A stretch of DNA of 11,063 bases from Chitinispirillaceae bacterium (GTDB lineage Bacteria; Fibrobacterota; Chitinivibrionia; Chitinivibrionales; Chitinispirillaceae), in the NCBI GenBank assembly GCA_016926315.1, contig JAFGOU010000085.1, forward strand, positions 1-11,063, in the 5' to 3' direction. The notes under the pieces were generated by a model. It worked only from the letters and a program-made list of their open reading frames with translations, did no database searches and had not been told where the DNA came from. The position numbers were made by a program, and so were the translations under genes. Each line of letters begins with the position of its first letter. Positions within the stretch are counted from its first letter, which is position 1. Shown here piece after piece: positions 5,815 through 11,063 of this stretch.

Positions 5815-8685
5815 CTATCTCGCCAGCACCACACTCCTCGTTTCCGATTTACCATCCGGCCAGATTACCCGGACGAAACATATCCCGCTGGGGGTGGTTC
5901 CCGCCGTCTGCTTCCAGGTCGAAAGGCCGGCCGGGATCGATTCCAGAAACCCGAGCTGCTTTCCCTGCAGGCTGAATATTTTCAGGGACGGTGGTGTGAC
6001 CCCCGACGAACCGGGAAGATAGTTAAACTGGATCCCGTTTTTCATCGGGGTGATACCGATGGAATGAGCGGTTTTTACCAAGAGACCGTTCATTTGAACA
6101 GGGGTCCCCTCGGGCAGGATATCGATGTCGTACGACGCCGCGGTGCCGACATCGACTAGGACATTTAAAACAGCGGCGGCGGATGCCGTCACCGTCGCCT
6201 TGACCACCCCATCAACCCGGACGTCGTAACTCCCGGCATTCAGACCGGTAATGGACACCGTGGTCCTGTGTGCACTCGTTTTCATGTTGCGGAGCACGAA
6301 GTGAACCCGCGTTTTCGATTTGTCGATCACTGCCAGCGAGTACTGGTCCTGTTCCAGTACCAGGGACATTTTGAGCGACACCATATTGAGCCGCTTGTTA
6401 AAACCGTCAAGCGGCGCCACCGAAACCCGGGTCCCTTCATCCGTCGCCTCGCACCCGTACCCGATCAGCCCGAAAACCGGGTCATTCGCGACATCCGAAC
6501 TGACCAGCCTGAGCACGCCGAACAGGGCGAGGTCCGATTCGCCGCTCATCTGCCACCATCCGTTATGAAGGTTGCCGCCATCGCAATAGGAATATCTGGT
6601 TCCCTTCTGCCTTTGATAACACCATGCCGTGGCGCCGATATTGGCAGGGTCCGAATCTATCTGGCCGGAGTTGATGTTTGAAAAATTTGCCGTTTTTGCG
6701 GCATAGGTGAGCGGCAGCTCTTTTTCCGGCGTGGTGGAGTGGTTCAGCAGCCAGTCGTTCAGGAGATACCCGGTGAGGGCCGTGGCATACCGCTGGTTCC
6801 AGGTGCCGGACTGGGTGCCCGGGTCCGAGTAATGGTACCACTCCGGCGCAAGGCCCCGGCAGCCGATGGTCTTGGTCACGACGGTTTTCATCATGTCGGT
6901 GTTCCCGTGCATTTTCGCCAGCATATACGCCGCTTCTTCGCCCGTATTATCGAACTTGAACTCCGATCCGTAGGGATACTTGTTTCTCTGGAAGTTGTTA
7001 TACTTCGTCAACATTGTCGAAACGATCCAGTTGGCTTCGGTGGTGTATCCCTCGCGCTTCAACGCCTCAATAATGTCCGGCGTGGTCTGTTCACCCATCT
7101 CTCCGGTGTCCCAGTTGTAATAAACGCCCCGCGAATACATCGCCTTGAGAATATTATACGCCCGCAGGAGATAGGTATTCTTCGGGTTGATGAACTTCAC
7201 GATATCCGGATGAAGCCGGGCAATGTTGTACATGTCGAAATAGGTGTTGTAAATATGCGGATAGGCGTAGCCGCGGTAGGTCGGTTCGTTGTTCGGGGGA
7301 GCCTCCAAAAAATCATGGATAAGGTAATCTTCATGGTGGCCGTCCATCAGTGACAGCCAAATGCATGTGTCAAGGTACCCGTCCAGGGCGGTAACCTCCC
7401 TGGCCACAGGATTAAGCACGTTTTTTAAAGCCAGAAACTGGGCATGGGTGTATCCCCAGTCGTCCCCCCATCCCCAGTAATCCTGATATTTCCCCCTCAC
7501 CGCCTTGGTATCCATCAGCCAGTCGTCGATGACCATGTGATAATGTCTTCCCGGAGCGCGGACCAGCTGTTTGTCCACCATGAACGTTGCGTGACGCTGC
7601 GTTGCGTCACCGAAAGGCTCGGTGACGTAAAACTGGAGCACTGTTTTTTCATTTCCACCATAGTAGACGGTCACATTGTTCGGCCCCAGGTGTTTGAAGG
7701 TTGCCTGGTAGATCTTGTGGTCCGTCGGCACGGTGCCGCCAGGGGAGATCGTCGTCTCGGTGGGGTACTGGGCCTTGACCGAGTCGATGTTCTTTTTGGT
7801 ATGCAGGTCGAACTTCACGGTCAGGTTGGTCGCCACCACCATTCCCGGGACCACGGTAATGTCGATGAGCCCCTCTGCATAGATCCGGTCGGCCATGGCA
7901 AAACGGTCCTGCACCTTGAAAAATTTGAATGCATACACCTTGGTCTGGCCCGCATCGAGAACCAGGCTGGTGTTGGGCAGATAGCCCCGGCCGGTACTCT
8001 TGATCACATTTGAATGGATATAGTACACCCGAGGCCCGCCCGGGAAGTCCTGGTATTCGAAACCAGCGCCGGTCGCGGCATCAGGCAGCATGAGCAGAAA
8101 AGGTCCAACGCCGCTGGGTCTTTGCGGATGCACAAAAGAGCTGTTTAAGCCGATAAAACCAGGCTGGAGCACCCTGGTTTCATAAATGACCTCGTTATCG
8201 GGAAACCGCTGGTTAAACGGCAGCGGAAGACCGAAATCGCCGAACTCGATTCTCTGGGAAGCGGTATTGGTAACGGTGATCTGCCAGCGCAGACAGCCGT
8301 CGGCAAGCGAATAGCTCTCCACGAGCTTGAAATTCTTAATCCCCTGGGCGTTCGAAGAGTTTTCATAGGTGACGGTAACGGTAGTGCCGCTCTGTGACTG
8401 TGTTCTTGCGTCCGCCGACTGATTGGTGGTCGCGGTTATCCATTGAGTAGCCGTCCCCAGGCGGTACTTGAAGAGCAGCTCCCCTAAAAAGTTGCTGGTC
8501 ATGCCCGAGTTGTTGGTGGCATTAAACACATATTCGGTGGGAAATGCATCACCCTTGATTTTTAACGAGCTGATCTCTCCGTAGGTCCCGGTCACCACGG
8601 TGAAATTATCATCTGAAAGCGTATACCCTGAAACCGCTTGTACCAGAAACAAGCACAGGATGAAAATAAGACCGTATCTCCCCAT
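5815..8685 (-). CDS. Large secreted protein, DUF5695-like, with sorting-like C-terminal domain
   Basis: A 956-aa secreted protein. A signal peptide (1-20, GLIFILCLFLVQAVSG) is followed by a β-rich region (about 21-300), a linker, then a helical region (about 385-735) rich in aromatic and acidic residues, with DYWGWGDDWGYTHAQF (402-417), MDGHHEDYLIHD (447-458), YNWDTGEMGEQ (523-533) and GLAPEWYHY (611-619). Another β segment (about 750-860) precedes a final domain (about 877-956; LKIFSLQGKQLG ... GICFVRV ... RSVVLAR) resembling a T9SS type A sorting domain. The β-sandwich plus α-barrel layout is that of many glycoside hydrolases and polysaccharide lyases, and from memory the sequence resembles DUF5695 proteins; no activity or substrate can be assigned. 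The start at ATG 8685-8683 has GAAGGGGG about 7 nt upstream. The GH16-like pseudogene follows in the same direction, suggesting a former two-gene polysaccharide-degrading unit. Confidence 0.85.
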   Translation of the reverse strand: MGRYGLIFILCLFLVQAVSGYTLSDDNFTVVTGTYGEISSLKIKGDAFPTEYVFNATNNSGMTSNFLGELLFKYRLGTATQWITATTNQSADARTQSQSGTTVTVTYENSSNAQGIKNFKLVESYSLADGCLRWQITVTNTASQRIEFGDFGLPLPFNQRFPDNEVIYETRVLQPGFIGLNSSFVHPQRPSGVGPFLLMLPDAATGAGFEYQDFPGGPRVYYIHSNVIKSTGRGYLPNTSLVLDAGQTKVYAFKFFKVQDRFAMADRIYAEGLIDITVVPGMVVATNLTVKFDLHTKKNIDSVKAQYPTETTISPGGTVPTDHKIYQATFKHLGPNNVTVYYGGNEKTVLQFYVTEPFGDATQRHATFMVDKQLVRAPGRHYHMVIDDWLMDTKAVRGKYQDYWGWGDDWGYTHAQFLALKNVLNPVAREVTALDGYLDTCIWLSLMDGHHEDYLIHDFLEAPPNNEPTYRGYAYPHIYNTYFDMYNIARLHPDIVKFINPKNTYLLRAYNILKAMYSRGVYYNWDTGEMGEQTTPDIIEALKREGYTTEANWIVSTMLTKYNNFQRNKYPYGSEFKFDNTGEEAAYMLAKMHGNTDMMKTVVTKTIGCRGLAPEWYHYSDPGTQSGTWNQRYATALTGYLLNDWLLNHSTTPEKELPLTYAAKTANFSNINSGQIDSDPANIGATAWCYQRQKGTRYSYCDGGNLHNGWWQMSGESDLALFGVLRLVSSDVANDPVFGLIGYGCEATDEGTRVSVAPLDGFNKRLNMVSLKMSLVLEQDQYSLAVIDKSKTRVHFVLRNMKTSAHRTTVSITGLNAGSYDVRVDGVVKATVTASAAAVLNVLVDVGTAASYDIDILPEGTPVQMNGLLVKTAHSIGITPMKNGIQFNYLPGSSGVTPPSLKIFSLQGKQLGFLESIPAGLSTWKQTAGTTPSGICFVRVIWPDGKSETRSVVLAR

Positions 8686-8830
8686 ACCAAAGCCCCCTTC
8701 TTTATCAAATCAGATGAAAAATCTTGTACGCCTCTCCCCATATATTAATATAAGACAAAAATTGCCCGAAGCTCATTTATTCTGGACACAAACATTATCA
8801 GTCATCTCACCATAGTTGTAGAGATGGCCA

Positions 8831-8900
8831 CGAATGAACCCGGTCGGATTTCTCCTCCCTATGCTTGTCGAAATGACATTGTGCCACCTTCGTTCATTCG
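8831..8900. repeat. REP-like intergenic repeat element bounded by 9-bp inverted arms
   Basis: CGAATGAAC (8831-8839) and GTTCATTCG (8892-8900) are perfect inverted arms 52 nt apart. Between them, read on the minus strand, are TGTCATTTCGACA (8878-8866) and GAGAAATCC (8854-8846). This arrangement recalls the 'GTCATTTCGA...GAGAAATC' dispersed intergenic repeats seen in many genomes of the Bacteroidota and allied phyla. The resemblance is from memory, and copy number in this genome is unknown. Confidence 0.45.
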
Positions 8901-9028
8901 CTTTGACTTGCTCTCGGTACGAGTGGAAATTACCTTTTTGAGCAGAATGAGCTTCTCAAGCCAAGCTTGGTCGAAGCATGGCGCCTGAAACGCGCCTTTC
9001 CAGAACAGATGCTCCTTACGATTTTTCT

Positions 9029-9056
9029 TTAACTCACCGTAATACAGAGATATAAT
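9029..9056 (+). promoter_or_regulatory. Probable σ70-type promoter of the DUF2914-type gene
   Basis: A perfect -10 TATAAT (9051-9056) lies 16 nt after TTAACT (9029-9034), a 4-of-6 match to the -35 consensus. Transcription would begin near 9063, leaving a leader of about 60 nt before the ATG at 9125. This is the best promoter in the window. Confidence 0.65.
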
Positions 9057-9103
9057 AAACCATTAGCGTAACTTATTTTCAGAGCATCGGTACCATTTTC
9101 AAC

Positions 9104-9119
9104 CTCCTCTATCAAGGAG
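9104..9119 (+). promoter_or_regulatory. Shine-Dalgarno of the DUF2914-type gene in a possible hairpin
   Basis: The strong AAGGAG (9114-9119), 5 nt before ATG 9125, can pair with CTCCT (9104-9108) through AGGAG (9115-9119), closing a 5-bp stem over a 6-nt loop. If formed, it would hide the ribosome-binding site. The stem is short, so the effect may be small. Confidence 0.35.
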
Positions 9120-9124
9120 ACCCT

Positions 9125-9613
9125 ATGCGCCTGCTATCAGCAATCATCTTTTCCTCCTTGCTCTTTTCTGTAGCACTCGCTCAACAGGAAAAAAAGGCGG
9201 CCCCCACGTCATCAGCCAAGACCGATACGGCGAGTACGGAGGCGACGCCCGGCACTAAGAACATCATAACCAAGGCGAACAGCCTCGGCCTTACGGTCCC
9301 CTTGGCGGTAATCGCCTCGGGAATAGATGAAAGCAAGAATCCCATTGGACCGGGAACGGAATTCAGGACCGATGTAAAACGGGTCTATTGCATCACTCAG
9401 ATAAAAGGGGTAAAACAATCGGCCAATATTGAACACCGTTGGTATAAAAATGAAACCCTGATCAGTACGATCGAGCTTCCCATCAAGTCGATTATCTGGA
9501 GAACCCAAAGCTATAAAACCATCACGCCAGGAATGGCCGGAGAATGGAAGGTAGAGGTTGTACTCCTGCCGGGCGAGGAACTTCTAACGACCCTGAAGTT
9601 TACCATAAAATAA
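9125..9613 (+). CDS. Secreted DUF2914-type protein
   Basis: A 162-aa exported protein. Residues 1-19 (MRLLSAIIFSSLLFSVALA) are a signal peptide with an AxA-like cleavage site before QQ; there is no lipobox cysteine. Residues 20-50 form a Lys/Ala/Thr/Ser-rich low-complexity linker. The C-terminal domain (about 55-162) fits the DUF2914 pattern: GTEFRTDVKRVYCITQIKG (77-95), IEHRWYKNE (102-110), WRTQSYKTI (125-133) and GEWKVEVVL (139-147). The family is a small, probably β-sandwich domain found in periplasmic or membrane-bound proteins of unknown function. The start is fixed by AAGGAG and the signal peptide. It has its own promoter, and a 233-nt gap separates it from the next gene, so an operon with that gene is not obvious. 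The family call rests on remembered motifs. Confidence 0.82.
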   Translation: MRLLSAIIFSSLLFSVALAQQEKKAAPTSSAKTDTASTEATPGTKNIITKANSLGLTVPLAVIASGIDESKNPIGPGTEFRTDVKRVYCITQIKGVKQSANIEHRWYKNETLISTIELPIKSIIWRTQSYKTITPGMAGEWKVEVVLLPGEELLTTLKFTIK

Positions 9614-9690
9614 TTGCTGCGCCATTTATCCCTGATCGCGTTGGTTTGAGCCCATGCCTCACACTTTTCGCCCGGATGCTCCGGAACAAA

Positions 9691-9718
9691 ACCATGATTA
9701 CCATGATGTTAACCATGG
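9691..9718. repeat. Short direct repeats of ACCATG
   Basis: ACCATGAT occurs at 9691-9698 and again at 9700-9707, and a third partial copy, ACCATGG, at 9712-9718. The unit spacing is 9 and 12 bp. They lie about 75 nt after the DUF2914-type gene. They could be a small tandem duplication or binding sites, and nothing in the sequence decides between these. Confidence 0.4.
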
Positions 9719-9744
9719 GATAAGACTCATTGCTCATCTTTTCC

Positions 9745-9808
9745 GTCTGACAAATATACGCAAAAAATAGCCTGCCTTAAGCCTGCCGAATGGGTATATT
9801 TATCAGAC
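9745..9808. promoter_or_regulatory. Long inverted repeat with internal direct repeats upstream of the DUF4197-type gene (possible operator)
   Basis: GTCTGACAAATATA (9745-9758) and TATATTTATCAGAC (9795-9808) are inverted copies matching at 13 of 14 positions across a 36-nt spacer. Inside the spacer AGCCTGCC occurs twice (9769-9776 and 9780-9787), 11 bp apart, about one helical turn. The right arm contains TATATT (9795-9800), a plausible -10 with no good -35, which is where an activator-dependent promoter would place its sites. The gene's ATG is 39 nt beyond the right arm. Confidence 0.5.
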
Positions 9809-9846
9809 ACCGACTCTAACGTCTGCGATAACCACGGGAGAACTTA

Positions 9847-10809
9847 ATGAAAAAAATCCTTCTTCTCGGCAGCGTCACGTCCCTCCTGATAATGGCCTCA
9901 TGCGACCTGCTTTCAGAACTGCAGATCGATTCCGACCTTACTGATAACGAGCTGGTCAGCGGCCTCAAAGAGGCGCTCATTCTCGGCAGCAAAACCGCGG
10001 CGTTTACGTTAAGCGATACAAGCGGCATCGCCAATGCTCTGAGTGAAGCGACCGGTTACCTTGCCAACGAGCTGGTGCGCATCGTGCTGCCGGATGATGC
10101 GCAAAAAGCCTTTCAAACCATAAACCTGCTGAACAGTTCCTCTGCCGGCAGGACGCTGCTTGCCGCGGCAGGGGTGGATCTTTCGTCCTATCGCGACGCC
10201 ATGATCAGGGGACTCAACCGGGGCGCTGAAAACGCTGCCGGCCTTTCAGTCGATGTTTTCAGGGAAGCGATAACCGGGATGACTTTTACCTCAGCCAGGG
10301 ATATCCTGTTCGGCAGCGACTCCCTGGGCGCAACGAATTATCTGAACACCACGACCTCTGACGTGCTCGCATCCGGCTTCTCGCCCATCATCGACAACTC
10401 CCTCGAAACCGTGAAGGTGACCGCGCTGGGCATGCAGTATACGGTAAAAGGGGTGTGGAACGAATTCGCCCTGAACTACAACAAGGTCGCGGGCGCGTAT
10501 CAGTCTCTGGTCTCGACCTCAACGTCCACCGATCTGATCGCTGCCGCGGCGGCAACACTATCCCTGGTTGCTCTTGAAGCGTCAGGCATCACGTCGGTTG
10601 ATCCCCTGAATACGGATATCGTGGCATACGCAACCGGGAAAGCGCTCACCGGACTGTTTTTCATGGTTGGCAGACAGGAACTCAAGATACGCCGGGATCC
10701 GGCCGCCGCACTCGCTGCAGCGGGTGATTTTGTTACAAAGACCATCAGTGACCTGATTGAAAAAGTGTTTACAACGACAGGGGAAAGCGGAGATGCCGGC
10801 GCCACGTAA
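9847..10809 (+). CDS. DUF4197-type lipoprotein
   Basis: A 320-aa predicted lipoprotein. MKK, a hydrophobic stretch and the lipobox M16-A17-S18-C19 give Cys19 as the lipidated residue; Asp20 at +2 would favour inner-membrane retention under the E. coli rule, which may not hold here. The mature part follows DUF4197: LTDNELVSGLKEALILGS (31-48), IVLPDDAQKA (79-88), MIRGLNRGAENA (119-130), FREAITGMTFTSARDIL (138-154), NYLNTTTSDVL (164-174), and near the end DIVAYATGKALTGLFFM (257-273) followed by KIRRDPAAA (280-288). Between these conserved blocks, about residues 215-250 form an Ala/Ser/Thr-rich stretch that looks expanded. The function of the family is unknown. GGGAG (9836-9840) supports the start. 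It lies 145 nt before dapF in the same direction. Confidence 0.83.
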   Translation: MKKILLLGSVTSLLIMASCDLLSELQIDSDLTDNELVSGLKEALILGSKTAAFTLSDTSGIANALSEATGYLANELVRIVLPDDAQKAFQTINLLNSSSAGRTLLAAAGVDLSSYRDAMIRGLNRGAENAAGLSVDVFREAITGMTFTSARDILFGSDSLGATNYLNTTTSDVLASGFSPIIDNSLETVKVTALGMQYTVKGVWNEFALNYNKVAGAYQSLVSTSTSTDLIAAAAATLSLVALEASGITSVDPLNTDIVAYATGKALTGLFFMVGRQELKIRRDPAAALAAAGDFVTKTISDLIEKVFTTTGESGDAGAT

Positions 10810-10864
10810 CCCCCTGAAAAAAAACTGGAATCGTCCATTACTACCCTTGAAGGGCTGGGATACT

Positions 10865-10929
10865 ACCCGGCCGGGTCGCGCCGGCAAAGCCATGAGGCGG
10901 CCTCTATAGGGCGACCCACGGGGTCGCCC
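10865..10929 (+). promoter_or_regulatory. Structured leader upstream of dapF with competing helices
   Basis: ACCCGGCCGGGT (10865-10876) is a perfect 12-bp palindrome. GGGCGACCC (10909-10917), ACG and GGGTCGCCC (10921-10929) form a perfect 9-bp hairpin 25 nt before the dapF ATG. GGGTCGC occurs at both 10873-10879 and 10921-10927, and both copies complement GCGACCC (10911-10917), so two mutually exclusive helices are possible. No uridine run follows, so classic intrinsic termination is unlikely. An alternative reading is a dispersed REP-type hairpin. It is too small for a lysine riboswitch. Confidence 0.5.
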
Positions 10930-10954
10930 CGAAACACCTCTTTACGGAAACGCT

Positions 10955-11063
10955 ATGACCTCTCTTTTGCCCTTTCTCAAAATGCACGGCCTTGGCAACG
11001 ACTTCATTATCACGCACGAAATCCTGCCCGATGATGCGGCCATGATCCAGAACCACGCGGTCC
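10955..11063 (+). CDS. dapF: Diaminopimelate epimerase, N-terminal part (3' end outside window)
   Basis: The first 36 codons of diaminopimelate epimerase, which converts LL- to meso-diaminopimelate in the cytoplasm for lysine and peptidoglycan synthesis. The diagnostic segment FLKMHGLGNDFIIT (residues 7-20) is the family's invariant N-terminal 'KMhGlGNDF' motif, whose Asn lies in the substrate pocket. The ATG at 10955 gives nine residues before KMHG, slightly more than usual; the Met within the motif (10982) is too late to be the start. Ribosome-binding sequence is weak (CGGAAA, 10945-10950). The catalytic cysteines lie beyond the window. Together with asd at the other end, it puts two genes of one pathway about 10.6 kb apart. 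Confidence 0.92.
   Translation, partial: MTSLLPFLKMHGLGNDFIITHEILPDDAAMIQNHAV

Larger units (their letters stand above)
8686..9124. other. 439-nt divergent non-coding region, rich in inverted repeats
   Basis: No convincing protein is encoded here. The left part holds the leader of the minus-strand 956-aa gene, including a perfect 12-bp AT palindrome TATATTAATATA (8741-8752) that may hold its -10 element; no good -35 is visible. The middle (8820-9000) is dense in short inverted repeats: CGAATGAAC/GTTCATTCG (8831-8839/8892-8900), CTCG/CGAG (8913-8923), the palindrome CCAAGCTTGG (8961-8970), and GGCGC/GCGCC (8980-8984/8992-8996). The right part holds the promoter and leader of the DUF2914-type gene. 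Confidence 0.7.

Noticed and set aside
6739..8013. Plus-strand open frames opposite the 956-aa secreted protein
   Set aside because: They are shadows of the long, well-formed minus-strand gene with a signal peptide and ribosome-binding site.
9671..9684. CCGGA-TGC-TCCGG hairpin as terminator of the DUF2914-type gene
   Set aside because: It has a 5-bp stem with no following uridine run; too weak to call.
10810..10954. Lysine riboswitch upstream of dapF
   Set aside because: The leader is too short and lacks the multi-helix layout and conserved core of that riboswitch; only simple hairpins are visible.
1..11063. CRISPR array, tRNA, rRNA or transposase gene
   Set aside because: No regularly spaced repeats, no cloverleaf-like segment with a CCA end, and no transposase motif was found on either strand.

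Overview
The window looks like a chromosomal segment of a diderm (Gram-negative-type) bacterium of moderately high GC. Three observations support this: an LptE-like LPS-assembly lipoprotein beside an LPS-core-type glycosyltransferase, several signal peptides and lipoboxes, and two secreted proteins whose C-termini look like type IX secretion (T9SS type A-like) sorting domains. That combination, together with large secreted carbohydrate-active-type proteins, is reminiscent of the Fibrobacterota/Chitinispirillales or the wider Bacteroidota-Fibrobacterota group. This placement is from memory of the families and is not firm.

Layout, left to right. (1) Plus strand, 1-4817: the 3' end of asd (aspartate-semialdehyde dehydrogenase); a DinG-type helicase with an N-terminal DnaQ-like exonuclease domain; an LptE-like lipoprotein 3 nt downstream; and a family 2 glycosyltransferase of the WaaE/KdtX type, preceded by a tiny in-frame upstream ORF. 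(2) Minus strand, 4796-8685: a large secreted protein resembling DUF5695 (956 aa), followed downstream by a broken GH16 glucanase-like gene that has lost its catalytic core and changes frame at the scar. Both carry C-terminal sorting-like domains. (3) A 439-nt non-coding divergent region, 8686-9124, rich in inverted repeats and containing a piece that resembles a dispersed intergenic repeat. (4) Plus strand, 9125-11063: a secreted DUF2914-type protein, a DUF4197-type lipoprotein, and the 5' end of dapF (diaminopimelate epimerase), each preceded by structured non-coding DNA.

How it fits together. The two ends (asd and dapF) both belong to the lysine/diaminopimelate pathway that supplies peptidoglycan. 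LptE and the glycosyltransferase concern the outer membrane. The genes between are therefore largely cell-envelope genes plus one DNA-repair-type helicase. The minus-strand pair is a separate secreted-polysaccharide module set into this block in the opposite direction, and one of its two members is decaying.

The best leads are the GH16 scar, the uncharacterised 956-aa secreted protein, the exonuclease-plus-Fe-S DinG, and three upstream regions with unusual symmetry: those of the DUF4197 gene, the DUF2914 gene and dapF.
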